The notes under the pieces were generated by a model. That model was not told where the DNA came from. It was given only the letters and a program-made list of their open reading frames with translations, and did not search any database. From contig CAYGQE010000002.1 of the NCBI GenBank assembly GCA_964351995.1, forward strand, positions 62,001 to 126,000: 64,000 nucleotides of DNA. The letters are read 5' to 3'. Numbering within the stretch: position 1 is the stretch's first letter; every line of letters starts with the position of its first letter. A program made the translations under genes and the position numbers. The stretch comes from SZUA-35 sp964351995 (GTDB lineage Bacteria > Actinomycetota > Acidimicrobiia > Acidimicrobiales > SZUA-35). Of this stretch, positions 44,207 through 52,956 are shown in pieces.

Positions 44207-45232
44207 ATGACGACTGGTTCGACCCCTGGCCTGGTGTGTGGCCACCACCATCTGTACTCGGCACTGGCTCGCGGTATGCCGGCGCCGCCGTCGACCCCCA
44301 CGAGTTTCCAACAGATCCTCGAACAGGTCTGGTGGCGACTCGACACCGCCCTCGACCTCGACATGCTCGAGTGGTCGGCCAAACTCGGCGCTCTCGAGGC
44401 GCTCGAAGCTGGTTGTACCGCCATCGTCGACCATCACGAGTCGCCGAATGCAATCGAGGGCAGCCTCGATGTGATCGCCGATGCATGTGCCGAGGTTGGT
44501 GTGCGAGTCGTCTGTGCGTACGGGGTCACGGATCGTCACGGCAAGGAAGGTGCAGCTGCGGGGCTGGCCGAGAACGAGCGATTCTTGGCCGCAGGGGGCC
44601 GGGGCATGGTCGGTATCCATGCTGCCTTCACCTGTGACTTCGCCACGATCGACGCTGCGGTGGACCTCGCCGAGCGGTTCGGCGTCGGTGTGCATGTGCA
44701 CGTGGCAGAAGGAAGCTCTGACGCTGGGGGAGGGGCCGAGTTGGCTCGCCGCAGCAAGGAGAATTGGCTGCTCGTCCACGGTGTGCACCTCCCCGATGGC
44801 ATCGAGATCAAGGGAACCCTGGCCCACAACCCCCGGTCGAACATGAACAACTCGGTTGGCTATGCCCATCCCAGCCGGTTCGGCTGCGACATCGTGCTCG
44901 GCACCGACGGCATCGGGGCGGACATGCTGGACGAGTTCCGCCTGGCGTACGTCGCTGGTCGTGCCATTGACGTCGAGACCTCACCCGACACTGCATGGTC
45001 GTGGCTCGAGAACGGCTGGAAGCTGGTTCCCGAAGCGAAGAACGACACCGTGACGTGGTCGTATGAACACATGGAGCCATGGCGCTTGGCCTTCACCACC
45101 AATGTGCAGGCGAAGGACGTCACGATCGACGGTGCCAAGGCCCTCGTCGACGGCGTGGCCACCAAGGTGGACGCCGCTGAGGTTCGAGCCAAAGCCGCTG
45201 AACAGGCAATGCGATTGTTCGCCAAGCTCTGA
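44207..45232 (+). CDS. SsnA-like amidohydrolase lacking the N-terminal beta-sandwich half
   Basis: A 341-residue metal-dependent hydrolase of the chlorohydrolase/SsnA branch. It starts almost at the metal site: H13-x-H15 in LVCGHHHLYSALARGM, then a TAIVDHHESPN segment, HVHVAEG, LLVHGVHL and GTDGIGADM. It ends with the normal family tail (VTIDGAKALVDG...). Family members usually have ~440 residues, with an N-terminal beta-sandwich strand set before the PGLVxxHxH motif; that part is missing. TAGGTT six bases upstream argues that ATG 44207 is the true start, so the shortness is probably not an annotation error. Substrate unknown. Confidence 0.8.
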   Translation: MTTGSTPGLVCGHHHLYSALARGMPAPPSTPTSFQQILEQVWWRLDTALDLDMLEWSAKLGALEALEAGCTAIVDHHESPNAIEGSLDVIADACAEVGVRVVCAYGVTDRHGKEGAAAGLAENERFLAAGGRGMVGIHAAFTCDFATIDAAVDLAERFGVGVHVHVAEGSSDAGGGAELARRSKENWLLVHGVHLPDGIEIKGTLAHNPRSNMNNSVGYAHPSRFGCDIVLGTDGIGADMLDEFRLAYVAGRAIDVETSPDTAWSWLENGWKLVPEAKNDTVTWSYEHMEPWRLAFTTNVQAKDVTIDGAKALVDGVATKVDAAEVRAKAAEQAMRLFAKL

Positions 45233-45260
45233 TCGGGATCTCAGCGCCGACGTCTGATGC

Positions 45261-46370
45261 TCAGCGCCAGCGGTGGGCCGTGGCGACCGCCTCGACGGCG
45301 ACCGCAGAGCCCATCAACAACACAAAGGCAACGACACCGACGGCCGTGAACGATCCGTTCATGACCAACGCACCACCCACGGTTGGACCGATGACCCGAC
45401 CGAAGGCCATCGCGGCCTGAGCATCGCCAACGCGATCGGACGGGAACACCGAGCGGTCGGCGAGCATCGAGAACACCTCGGGAACTGCGCTCCAAAACGC
45501 AAGACCCCAGACGATGAGGATGGCGAAGAAGACAACCGTCGAGCCGGTCTGGGTGAGGAGCAGAGCACAGCCGGCGATCACCGCGAACCACAAACCAGGC
45601 AGCCGGCGTCGTCCCGAGAAGCGAGCAGCAGGAATACCGGCGAGAGCGTTCAGGCTCAGCGCGATCGATGTTGCCAACGCCGAGATGCCGAGATCGATGG
45701 CAATCACCCCGACGAAAACGAAGACAGCCGAGGCGGCACCGGTCATGACACACATGCTGACGAGCACGATGCGTACACCGGGGGTCTGGATTGGATTGCG
45801 CTTCTTCGAGATCTCGTTCTCGGCCACTTGGATCGGCAGGGTGAGGCCGGCGGCAGCGAACACGGTCAACAACATGAAAATGGACCCGATGTTGCCGATC
45901 GTTGCGACGACGCCGAGCAGGGGAGCAGCGACGGCGGCAGAAAGTGGACCCATCGCAGCGATCTCACCGCGCCGCTTTCCGTCGGTGGCGCTGTCGGCCC
46001 AGGCAATCCAGGTCACCAAACCCATTGCCGCCCCTGCGACCGCTCTTGCCGCTGCCAGTGCAGCGAAGTTTGGCAGTACGACGCTGACGGCATTGGCCAG
46101 AACCAGCAGAATCAGCGCCTGCTTTGCCAGGCGTGCCGAGGCGACGAATTGCCGATTGCCAACAAGGTTGGCCACGGTGAATCCGCCGACTTGGGCTGTG
46201 GAAAGCAGCGCCGCAGTGCCGATGCTGACACCGAAGGTGTCGACCGACGAGGCAATCACGAACGGTGTTGCCGTGAACGTGGCGGCAATGGCCGCCGATG
46301 CTGCCAGGAGACCCGGGCTGGCCGTTGGCTTGAATGCCCCGAACGCTCTGGCTGGAGCTCCAACAGTCAC
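45261..46370 (-). CDS. MFS transporter
   Basis: A 369-residue integral membrane protein with about 12 short hydrophobic helices and an MFS-type cytoplasmic loop (ADSATDGKRRGEIAAMGPL) between helices 4 and 5, and a central basic loop (ENEISKKRNPIQTPG). Substrate unknown. The GTG start is supported by TAGCCT six bases upstream on the minus strand. It converges on the amidohydrolase gene with 28 bases between stops, and I see no clear hairpin there. Confidence 0.82.
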   Translation of the reverse strand: MTVGAPARAFGAFKPTASPGLLAASAAIAATFTATPFVIASSVDTFGVSIGTAALLSTAQVGGFTVANLVGNRQFVASARLAKQALILLVLANAVSVVLPNFAALAAARAVAGAAMGLVTWIAWADSATDGKRRGEIAAMGPLSAAVAAPLLGVVATIGNIGSIFMLLTVFAAAGLTLPIQVAENEISKKRNPIQTPGVRIVLVSMCVMTGAASAVFVFVGVIAIDLGISALATSIALSLNALAGIPAARFSGRRRLPGLWFAVIAGCALLLTQTGSTVVFFAILIVWGLAFWSAVPEVFSMLADRSVFPSDRVGDAQAAMAFGRVIGPTVGGALVMNGSFTAVGVVAFVLLMGSAVAVEAVATAHRWR

Positions 46371-46376
46371 ACGGGC

Positions 46377-46382
46377 AGGCTA
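46377..46382 (-). promoter_or_regulatory. Candidate leaderless -10 (TAGCCT) of the MFS gene
   Basis: On the minus strand TAGCCT ends six bases before the GTG start at 46370. It lies just after the HD-GYP stop, so the two genes can be transcribed separately. Confidence 0.45.
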
Positions 46383-46399
46383 GTGCCCCGGTTGGAGTG

Positions 46400-47902
46400 C
46401 TATATCCGCTCCAACTCTCGGGCGACAGTTGGAGGAAGTGCGTCCATGCAACCGCATCCCGCTTCGTCGCTCTGTGTGCCTCGGCCGACACGGTCGAGCA
46501 CGCCGGCGGTCATGTTTCCGCCGCCAGCTCGCACGACCCTCGTCGCGGCGTCAACGACCTGAGGATGCCACTGCGTGCCGGCATGTTCAGCCAGCACATC
46601 GAGCGCTCGTTCCCAGCCGGCGCCGACCCGATATTGGCGAGTGTTTGCAATGGCGTCGAACGCGTCGCAGACCGAAATGATGCTTGCGCCGAAGGGGACA
46701 CGTTCGCCAACGAGCCCTTGGGGGTAGCCGCCGCCGTCCACCCGCTCGTGGTGGGCTTCGATGAGCGGAGCGATGTCGTCGAGAATCGGCGACTGTTCGA
46801 CCATGCGAGCGCCGATCGTTGGGTGGGTTTGGATCACGGCGAACTCGTCGGGGTCGAGCCGACCCTTTTTGTTGAGGATCGCGTCAGGTATTTCGAGCTT
46901 GCCCAGATCATGGAGCAGCGCCGCCAAGCCAACACGTCGCAGTTCTCGTGCGGGCAGCCGCAGATCCTCAGCGACGGCGACAGCGAGTGCGGAGGTGCGA
47001 ACAACGTGGTCGCGCGTGATGGTGTCCTTGGCTTCCAGCGAGGCCACGAATCGGTGGACGATTGGGTCGAGGCCGGCTTCGAGCGCACTGAGCGGATCGG
47101 TGCTGGTGATTGGACGAAGGACATCGTCGATCGACCCCGACGCGCGATGAGCGATGTAGCCACCGATGGTCGCAGCCAAGACGCCGAAGATGTCGAACAG
47201 GTGGGCAGTCCAGAAGCCAACGCTGAGTGGCGCGCCGTCGAACCACACCGCAGCGGAGACGCCGAACCATGCAAAACCGAGAGCGACCGTGGCGTGGCGG
47301 ATGTCTTGGGAGATCGTTGCGAGTCGGAGGTGGCGGGCGGCGAACGCCATGGTGACAGCGATCATGACCAAGGCAACGCCGACCGAGACTGGGCTGCTGG
47401 GTGACGGAGCAGGCAGCACATTCGGGGCGATCAACAAGAAGGTGGCCAGGAGCAGCGAGACCGATATCCACCCGGTCACCCAGACCTTCCATCGCTGCAG
47501 GATGAACCGACCGAGGGGAGCCCGGCCGAACAAGGTGGGAAGGGCAACAGCGCTGGCCAGGGGGATGGTCAAGAAAACCGACAGCATGGTGGCGGCGTTG
47601 TCGCCGTACAGCACCCCTGGGGTGGTGATTCCGTGCACCAACGGCAGCACCGATCCGACGAAGAAGAAGCCAGCGACCACACCGAGTTCGGGCACGTCAC
47701 GCCGCCATCCGAGCACCAAGAGCGCGCCGGAAGTGATCACACACAGCGATGCTGCGATGACGACCAGCCAGAACAGCACCGTCATCGAGCCGACCTGCGG
47801 GCCCGAGCCAAAGACGAGCGGCGCGAGCTGGACCAACATCCCAAGACTCCACAGAGCAGAAACCAGGAGGAGTCCAGGGCGGCGATCGGTTGACCGGTGC
47901 AT
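46400..47902 (-). CDS. Membrane HD-GYP domain phosphodiesterase
   Basis: A 500-residue protein. The N-terminal ~250 residues contain about seven hydrophobic helices forming a membrane sensor module. The C-terminal HD-GYP domain has LLHDLGKLEIPD (HD pair plus Lys), THPTIGARMV, and HHERVDGGGYP, the GYP signature, followed by ISVCDAFDAI. All metal-site residues I can check are present, so it should hydrolyse cyclic di-GMP. It is the only c-di-GMP gene in the window and may link membrane signals to surface polysaccharide or motility, though no direct connection is shown. Confidence 0.88.
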   Translation of the reverse strand: MHRSTDRRPGLLLVSALWSLGMLVQLAPLVFGSGPQVGSMTVLFWLVVIAASLCVITSGALLVLGWRRDVPELGVVAGFFFVGSVLPLVHGITTPGVLYGDNAATMLSVFLTIPLASAVALPTLFGRAPLGRFILQRWKVWVTGWISVSLLLATFLLIAPNVLPAPSPSSPVSVGVALVMIAVTMAFAARHLRLATISQDIRHATVALGFAWFGVSAAVWFDGAPLSVGFWTAHLFDIFGVLAATIGGYIAHRASGSIDDVLRPITSTDPLSALEAGLDPIVHRFVASLEAKDTITRDHVVRTSALAVAVAEDLRLPARELRRVGLAALLHDLGKLEIPDAILNKKGRLDPDEFAVIQTHPTIGARMVEQSPILDDIAPLIEAHHERVDGGGYPQGLVGERVPFGASIISVCDAFDAIANTRQYRVGAGWERALDVLAEHAGTQWHPQVVDAATRVVRAGGGNMTAGVLDRVGRGTQSDEAGCGCMDALPPTVARELERI

Positions 47903-47953
47903 AGGTCAGAGTCGGCGTTTTGCGAGGAAATTTGAGTCCCTCGTGGGGGACAG

Positions 47954-48538
47954 TCAGATGACTGTCCACGCAGCAAAGGCAATCATGCCGATACCTCCGC
48001 AGCGGGCGAGACCGGTGCGTCGATCGTCGGTCAGCGCCGCACCAAGGGTGCCGGATGCCCCGCCGAGGCCGATGTGCCAGAGCACCGAGACCACGATGCC
48101 AGCGGCGGCAAAGACAAGCAGGCGCATGGCGTCGTGGTTGAACGGCATGGCGGTGAAGATTGCCACCCAGGCCCCGAAGACCGATGGGTTCAGCGCCGTG
48201 GTGGCGAACATCGTCCGGAACGGATGCGTGAGTTGGCCGACCAGCGAACGACCGATGGCGGGACGAGCCAGAAGGCCGATGCCGACGGCGACCAGGAAGA
48301 CGCTCGACAGCAACGATGTGCCACTCAGTATCGACGACGGCAGTCCAGCGCCAGCGACCACGAGGAGAAGGGCGAGTGCGCTCATCAAGATGTCGGCTCC
48401 GGCGACACCAGCGCCGGCCCGAAGGCCGGGGCCTCGCCCGCTCGACGATCCGATCTCGACCAGCGCGAGGGTGACCGGACCGGGAGAGGCAACGGCGAGA
48501 AAGCCGACGCCGAGACCGAGAAGGAGTGTTTCGAACAT
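47954..48538 (-). CDS. LysE/RhtB-family amino-acid exporter
   Basis: A 194-residue membrane protein with six hydrophobic segments. The N-terminal FLAVASPGPVTLALVEIGSS (SPGP motif) and the central TTALNPSVFGAWVAIFTAM (ALNP motif) are typical of LysE/ArgO/RhtB exporters. Divergently transcribed from an Lrp/AsnC regulator, it matches the classic arrangement in which the regulator senses an amino acid and switches on its exporter. Substrate unknown. Confidence 0.85.
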   Translation of the reverse strand: MFETLLLGLGVGFLAVASPGPVTLALVEIGSSSGRGPGLRAGAGVAGADILMSALALLLVVAGAGLPSSILSGTSLLSSVFLVAVGIGLLARPAIGRSLVGQLTHPFRTMFATTALNPSVFGAWVAIFTAMPFNHDAMRLLVFAAAGIVVSVLWHIGLGGASGTLGAALTDDRRTGLARCGGIGMIAFAAWTVI

Positions 48539-48604
48539 CCGAACAGTCTGAGGAAGTCACCGAAGTCGATGCACCTGAAGTTGGCGGCTCGACGCGGCGC
48601 AAAC

Positions 48605-48615
48605 AAGATATTCTT
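48605..48615. promoter_or_regulatory. AAGATATTCTT odd palindrome over the lrp-type promoter
   Basis: AAGA-TAT-TCTT is symmetric around a three-base centre in the 82-base divergent spacer. It overlaps TATTCT (48609-48614), which stands six bases before the GTG of the Lrp-like gene and looks like its leaderless -10. A regulator bound here could repress its own gene. Confidence 0.4.
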
Positions 48616-48620
48616 CTGCA

Positions 48621-49070
48621 GTGGATGACATTGACCGCAAAATTGTTGCTCAACTGCAGATTGACGGGAGAATGTCGGCAACAGAGCTGTCTGATCGCGT
48701 CGAACTAAGCTTGTCGGCGACGAGCGAACGGTTGCGCCGTTTGCGATCTTCCGGCGTGATCTCAGGCTTCACGGTCGCTGTCGATCCGACCGCAGCTGGC
48801 CGGCCGATCCAGGCGCTGGTCGACGTGCGTCTGCCGGCAGCGTCCAGCTACTCCTCTGGTCTGGACGAAGCGATCATCGACCTCCCCGGAGTCGTCGATG
48901 CCGTGCACCTCACCGGCCCGTTCGACACGCAGCTGCGGATCGCCGCTCGTGATGTCAACGAACTCGATCAGATCCTTGCGGTGCTCAAAGACGACTTCGG
49001 CGTCCACGAGACCAACACTCGCTTGATTCTTCGGACCATCGACGGCTTCCCACGGCCACCGGCGGTGTGA
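48621..49070 (+). CDS. Lrp/AsnC-family transcriptional regulator
   Basis: A 149-residue regulator: N-terminal winged helix-turn-helix (MDDIDRKIVAQLQIDGRMS; ELSDRVELSLSATSERLRRL), a linker strand, then the RAM ligand-binding domain (QALVDVRLP; VDAVHLTGPFDTQLRIAARD). It likely binds an amino acid as a dimer/octamer and controls the divergent LysE-type exporter. The start is GTG 48621, preceded by TATTCT at six bases. Confidence 0.92.
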   Translation: MDDIDRKIVAQLQIDGRMSATELSDRVELSLSATSERLRRLRSSGVISGFTVAVDPTAAGRPIQALVDVRLPAASSYSSGLDEAIIDLPGVVDAVHLTGPFDTQLRIAARDVNELDQILAVLKDDFGVHETNTRLILRTIDGFPRPPAV

Positions 49071-49101
49071 CGAGGTCGCTGCGCTGAGACACTGGCGCAC
49101 C

Positions 49102-50373
49102 TTGAGCTCCACCACATCACCGATCGTCGACAGCCCCGAGGACGCGAAGCGCCGCGCCGACCTCCGCCGGATGAAGATCGTGGCCACAAGCCTGCTCGCT
49201 TTCGCCGCCGTCGTCTTCGTGCTGGCTCGTTGGCAAGAAGAGGAGCACGCGTGGGCCGGATACGTCCGGGCCACTGCCGAGGCCGGCATGGTCGGAGCAA
49301 TTGCCGATTGGTTCGCAGTCACTGCCCTCTTCAAACATCCTCTCGGCCTACCGATTCCGCACACGGCGATCATCAAGAAGCGCAAGGACCAGATCGGCGA
49401 GAGCTTGGGCGGCTTCGTCAGAGACAACTTCCTCACCAAGGAGGTCGTCAGCGAGCGGTTGGAAGAAGCCGAGCTCGGCCGGCGAGTCGGCACCTGGCTC
49501 GCCGAGCCATCGAACGCTCGCTCGATCGGCGACCAGAGTGCTGCAGTGGTCAAGGGCATCACCGAGGTCTTGAAGGACGATGTCGTGCAGACCGGGCTGG
49601 AACAGGTCGTCACGAACCGTTTCCGCAACGTGCCGGTGGCTCCTGTGGTCGGCAAGGCGATCGATGTTGCCATCGACGGGGAACATCATCAGGTGCTGCT
49701 CGAATCGACGCTCGGCGGGGTGGCCGCGTTCCTTGACGAGAACCGCATTGTCTTCCGCGATCGACTGGCCACCGAGTCACCGTGGTGGGTTCCTGAGCCC
49801 ATCGATGATCGGGTGTTCGAAAAGATCTACACCGCTGTTGCTCGGTTCATCGAAGACGTCGCCAATGATCGCAACCATCAACTGCGGCACCAGCTGGATG
49901 AACGCACGCTTGAACTCGCTCAGAAGCTGAAGGAAAGTGATGAGCTGAAGGAACGAGGCGAGGCCATCAAGGCCGAGTTGTTGAATCACCCCGAAGTGCG
50001 TCGCTGGTCTGACTCGCTCTGGAGCCGGATCAAACTGGCGATGCTCGAAGCTGCGGAGGATCCGACGTCGCCGTTCCGGGCGCAGCTCGAAGAGGCGCTG
50101 GTGCAGGCTGGACAGTCGATTGAACAGGATCCGGTACTGCAAGCCAAGATCGACAGTTGGGTTGTCGGTGCGACCGGCTACATCGCCGAACAATTTCGTG
50201 GTGAGGTCGCTGATCTGATTGCCCAGACCGTGCAGCGCTGGGACACCGACGAGACCAGTGACCGCATCGAATTGCAGGTCGGCCGAGATCTGCAATTCAT
50301 CAGAATCAACGGCACCATCGTGGGCGGGCTCGCTGGCCTGATCATCTATTCACTATCGGAATGGATCTTCTGA
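49102..50373 (+). CDS. DUF445-family protein
   Basis: A 423-residue protein of the DUF445/YjiN type. An N-terminal helix (ATSLLAFAAVVFVLA) is followed by the family's most conserved stretch, AGMVGAIADWFAVTALF, then GLPIPHTAIIKKRKDQIGE and a long helical region (about residues 95-400). It ends with a C-terminal membrane helix (IVGGLAGLIIYSLSEWIF). Function unknown. The TTG start is weak; no ribosome site is visible, and a later start (M25) is possible, but the hydrophobic helix requires a start before residue ~28. Confidence 0.82.
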   Translation: MSSTTSPIVDSPEDAKRRADLRRMKIVATSLLAFAAVVFVLARWQEEEHAWAGYVRATAEAGMVGAIADWFAVTALFKHPLGLPIPHTAIIKKRKDQIGESLGGFVRDNFLTKEVVSERLEEAELGRRVGTWLAEPSNARSIGDQSAAVVKGITEVLKDDVVQTGLEQVVTNRFRNVPVAPVVGKAIDVAIDGEHHQVLLESTLGGVAAFLDENRIVFRDRLATESPWWVPEPIDDRVFEKIYTAVARFIEDVANDRNHQLRHQLDERTLELAQKLKESDELKERGEAIKAELLNHPEVRRWSDSLWSRIKLAMLEAAEDPTSPFRAQLEEALVQAGQSIEQDPVLQAKIDSWVVGATGYIAEQFRGEVADLIAQTVQRWDTDETSDRIELQVGRDLQFIRINGTIVGGLAGLIIYSLSEWIF

Positions 50374-50443
50374 GGATGCACCAATTCCTGTCTTCGTGGG
50401 TGCCGTTTGGCGCTTGTGCCTGCGGTCTGCTCACCTAGCGCAG

Positions 50444-51091
50444 ATGGAGCTCCCCCCGCCCCCAAACGGCGACCAGATACACCACCGCACGTACGACGTC
50501 TTTGCCTATCGGCTGGGCGCCGATCGCATGATGCTGCGAGGCATCGTCCACGACGTGAAGCCGCCAGGCATCTACTTCGAAGGCGACACCAAGCCGTTGA
50601 GTGTTCACCACATGGTGGTCGATCTCACGCTCGACTTTCCGTCGCTGGAGATCGTCGAAGCATCGGTCAAGATGAACGTCACACCTCACATGAAGTGCAA
50701 CACGATCGAGCCCGACTATCAGAAGCTCGTCGGGCTCTCGATCGCTCGGGGATTCTCCCGGCAGATCAAGGATCTCTTCGGCCGGGCTCACGGTTGCACC
50801 CACATTGGTGCATTGCTCCAGGCAATGGCCCCGGTGGCGATCCAGTCGATGTGGTCGATGAACTCGTTCAACGACGATGGCAGTACCTCGGGCGAGTCCA
50901 ACGACTCCACGTCCTCGGAAGCGGGCCGCGAGCGGGCGATGGCGTTCAACTTGAACACGTGCCACATCTGGGCCGAAGACGGCGAGAACGTGCAGGCGAT
51001 TCGGCGGGGAGAGGACCTCGAAGTGCCGGTCTGGGCGAGTGAACGCTTGGTCGAGCTGGGAAGAGACCCGATGGAGTGGCGGAAGGGCTGA
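50444..51091 (+). CDS. DUF2889-family protein
   Basis: A 215-residue cytosolic protein matching my memory of DUF2889: RTYDVFAYRL, GIVHDVKPPG, HHMVVDLTLDFPSLEI, KLVGLSIARGFSRQIKDLFGRAHGCTHIGALLQAM. The GCTHI segment is characteristic. A Ser/Asp-rich insert (SFNDDGSTSGESNDSTSSE) precedes the last strand block. Function unknown; members often sit near aromatic or CoA-ester catabolic genes, which is not evident here. Start at ATG 50444; residues before it are not family-like. Confidence 0.72.
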   Translation: MELPPPPNGDQIHHRTYDVFAYRLGADRMMLRGIVHDVKPPGIYFEGDTKPLSVHHMVVDLTLDFPSLEIVEASVKMNVTPHMKCNTIEPDYQKLVGLSIARGFSRQIKDLFGRAHGCTHIGALLQAMAPVAIQSMWSMNSFNDDGSTSGESNDSTSSEAGRERAMAFNLNTCHIWAEDGENVQAIRRGEDLEVPVWASERLVELGRDPMEWRKG

Positions 51092-51113
51092 GCGTTGCGG
51101 TCATGATGGCGGC

Positions 51114-51920
51114 GTGACCGAATCGATCTCCCTACTGGGCGTCCCTCTCGACGCAAACTCGTCGTACCTGCTCGGCACGTCGCTTGGCCCCGCAGCCATC
51201 CGGGCTGCCCTGCACTCTGACTCGGGCAACAACGCCAACGAGCAGTCGGTCAACGTCACACCGTTGCTCGATGACATCGGCGACGTCGAGATCGAGAACG
51301 AACGAGGTTCCTACGCCGACGCCGATGCGGTCACCGCAGCCGTTCGCACCCAGCTCGCAGCGGGCCGGCAGGTGATCACCCTCGGCGGCGATCACTCGAT
51401 CACCTACCCCATCCTCCGGGCGTTCCGCGAAGTGCATGACGCTCTCACCGTGGTGCACATCGACGCCCACCCGGACATCTATGACGACTTGGACGGCAAC
51501 CCGCTCAGTCACGCGTCGCCGTTTGCCCGGGCGCTCGAAGATGGTTGCATGACCACGCTGGTCCAACTCGGGATCCGGACTGCCACCCAACACCAGGTGG
51601 AGCAGGGTGAGCGCTGGGATGTCCAGATGTTCACCCCCCGCCAACTCCACACCTTCGATCCGTCAACGTTGGCCGGCCCGATCTACTTCAGCCTCGATCT
51701 CGATGGGCTCGACCCGTCGTGCGCTCCCGGTGTGAGCCACCACGAGCCTGGGGGCTTGACCGTGCGCGAGGTACTCGAGGTGATCGATGCGCTGCCCGGG
51801 CCCATCGTCGGAGCCGACGTCGTCGAGCTGAACCCAACCCGCGACCTCATCGACATGACGGCAATGGTCGGGGCGAAGTTCGTCAAGGAACTGGCCGGAG
51901 CGATGCTCGCTCGCCGCTGA
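51114..51920 (+). CDS. Arginase/agmatinase-family ureohydrolase
   Basis: A 268-residue enzyme with the full binuclear manganese signature: GGDHS at 91-95, D117-A-H119-P-D121, and S-L-D195-L-D197-GLDPS. The N-terminal GVPLDANSSYLLGTSLGPAAIR fits the family. It hydrolyses a guanidino compound (arginine, agmatine, formiminoglutamate or guanidinobutyrate) to urea or formamide; the specificity loop does not settle which. The GTG start sits 22 bases after the DUF2889 stop; an in-frame upstream ATG would lie inside that gene. Confidence 0.9.
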   Translation: MTESISLLGVPLDANSSYLLGTSLGPAAIRAALHSDSGNNANEQSVNVTPLLDDIGDVEIENERGSYADADAVTAAVRTQLAAGRQVITLGGDHSITYPILRAFREVHDALTVVHIDAHPDIYDDLDGNPLSHASPFARALEDGCMTTLVQLGIRTATQHQVEQGERWDVQMFTPRQLHTFDPSTLAGPIYFSLDLDGLDPSCAPGVSHHEPGGLTVREVLEVIDALPGPIVGADVVELNPTRDLIDMTAMVGAKFVKELAGAMLARR

Positions 51921-51938
51921 GCCTCAGCCCATGCCCAG

Positions 51939-52886
51939 TCAGCCCATGCCCAGATCGTCTCTGCCGATCGCCGTGTCGGCAATCGACCAGGGCGTTCGCG
52001 GCAGCGTTGCTGCGTCGAAGCGATCGAGCAGTTCGTTCAACGACGGCCGCTCATCAGGGCCGCAGAGCCCCAGACTGGCGGCCAGGATCGAGCGGACATC
52101 GAGGGCTGACTGACCGAGCGCCAAGCGATCCTCGAGCGTCACGGCGCCATCCCGCTTGGCCAGACGGTCACCCGCTTCGTTGAGGACGAGCGGCACGTGG
52201 GCGTGCGTCGGTGTCGGCAGCCCAAGTGCGTCCAGCAGTACCAGTTGGCGGGGCGTCGAATCGAGCAAGTCGTCGGCTCTCACGACGAGCTGGACGCCCT
52301 GCGCAGCATCATCGACCGTGGCCGCCAGGTTGTAGGCCGGTGTGCCATCGCCGCGCTGCACCACGAAGTCGTCGAGCTCCGATGAGAACGGCCCAGCCAC
52401 GAGATCGGTGAACGAGCGTGTCTTGCCGTCGGATCGGAAGCGCAGCGCTGGCGGGCGACCGGAGGCGGCTCGACCAGCCCGTTGTGCGGCCGTGAGGTCC
52501 CGACAAGTGCCGGGGTAGTGGCGGGTTCGGTACAGGCCGTTGGGAGCTTCGGTCGCTTCCCTGACGTCTTTGCGCGAGCAATAGCAGGGGTACACCAGAT
52601 CTCGAGCGACGAGCTCGGAGATGGCGTCGCGATAGAGGTCGAGCCGGTCGGATTGGCGGACGGGTTCGCCATCCCACGTCAGCCCGAGGGCGGTCAGGTC
52701 TTCGGCCTGCGACCGATAGTGCTCGTCCCTCACCGACGAGGTCATGAGGTCTTCGAACCGAAGCAGGAACCGCCCGCCGTCGGCTTTGGCGAAGAGCCAC
52801 GCCGCCAAAGCGGTCCGTAGGTTGCCGAGGTGCAGCCGCCCCGTCGGGCTCGGTGCAAATCTCCCGTCTGAGCTGTGGGTCGGCAT
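51939..52886 (-). CDS. gluQRS: Glutamyl-Q tRNA(Asp) synthetase
   Basis: A 315-residue truncated glutamyl-tRNA synthetase. It has the class I catalytic core only: RFAPSPTGRLHLGN (HIGH-type motif), DLMTSSVRDEHYRSQ, a zinc-binding set starting CYCSRKD with a later Tyr/Cys pair (LYRTRHYPGTC), RADDLLDSTPRQ and the KMSKS-like LAKRDG. There is no anticodon-binding domain. GluQ-RS attaches glutamate to queuosine at position 34 of tRNA-Asp. A TAGGTT hexamer lies eight bases upstream of the ATG on the minus strand. The gene converges on the ureohydrolase with 18 bases between stops. Confidence 0.9.
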   Translation of the reverse strand: MPTHSSDGRFAPSPTGRLHLGNLRTALAAWLFAKADGGRFLLRFEDLMTSSVRDEHYRSQAEDLTALGLTWDGEPVRQSDRLDLYRDAISELVARDLVYPCYCSRKDVREATEAPNGLYRTRHYPGTCRDLTAAQRAGRAASGRPPALRFRSDGKTRSFTDLVAGPFSSELDDFVVQRGDGTPAYNLAATVDDAAQGVQLVVRADDLLDSTPRQLVLLDALGLPTPTHAHVPLVLNEAGDRLAKRDGAVTLEDRLALGQSALDVRSILAASLGLCGPDERPSLNELLDRFDAATLPRTPWSIADTAIGRDDLGMG

Positions 52887-52944
52887 GGTTGAACAACCTA
52901 GCTGGCAGGGCCGATGGCCTCATTCGGCTGAACGGGGTGCTTCG

Positions 52945-52950
52945 TACGGT
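52945..52950 (+). promoter_or_regulatory. Candidate leaderless -10 (TACGGT) of the second propeller gene
   Basis: TACGGT lies six bases before GTG 52957 in the 70-base divergent spacer with gluQRS. It supports this GTG, which also begins a signal peptide. Confidence 0.5.
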
Positions 52951-52956
52951 TGCGGG

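Noticed and set aside
45273..48551. Long + strand frames (429, 356 and 461 codons) opposite the MFS, HD-GYP and LysE genes
   Set aside because: Antisense to genes with clear membrane helices and catalytic motifs; their translations are low-complexity and polar with no hydrophobic or family features.
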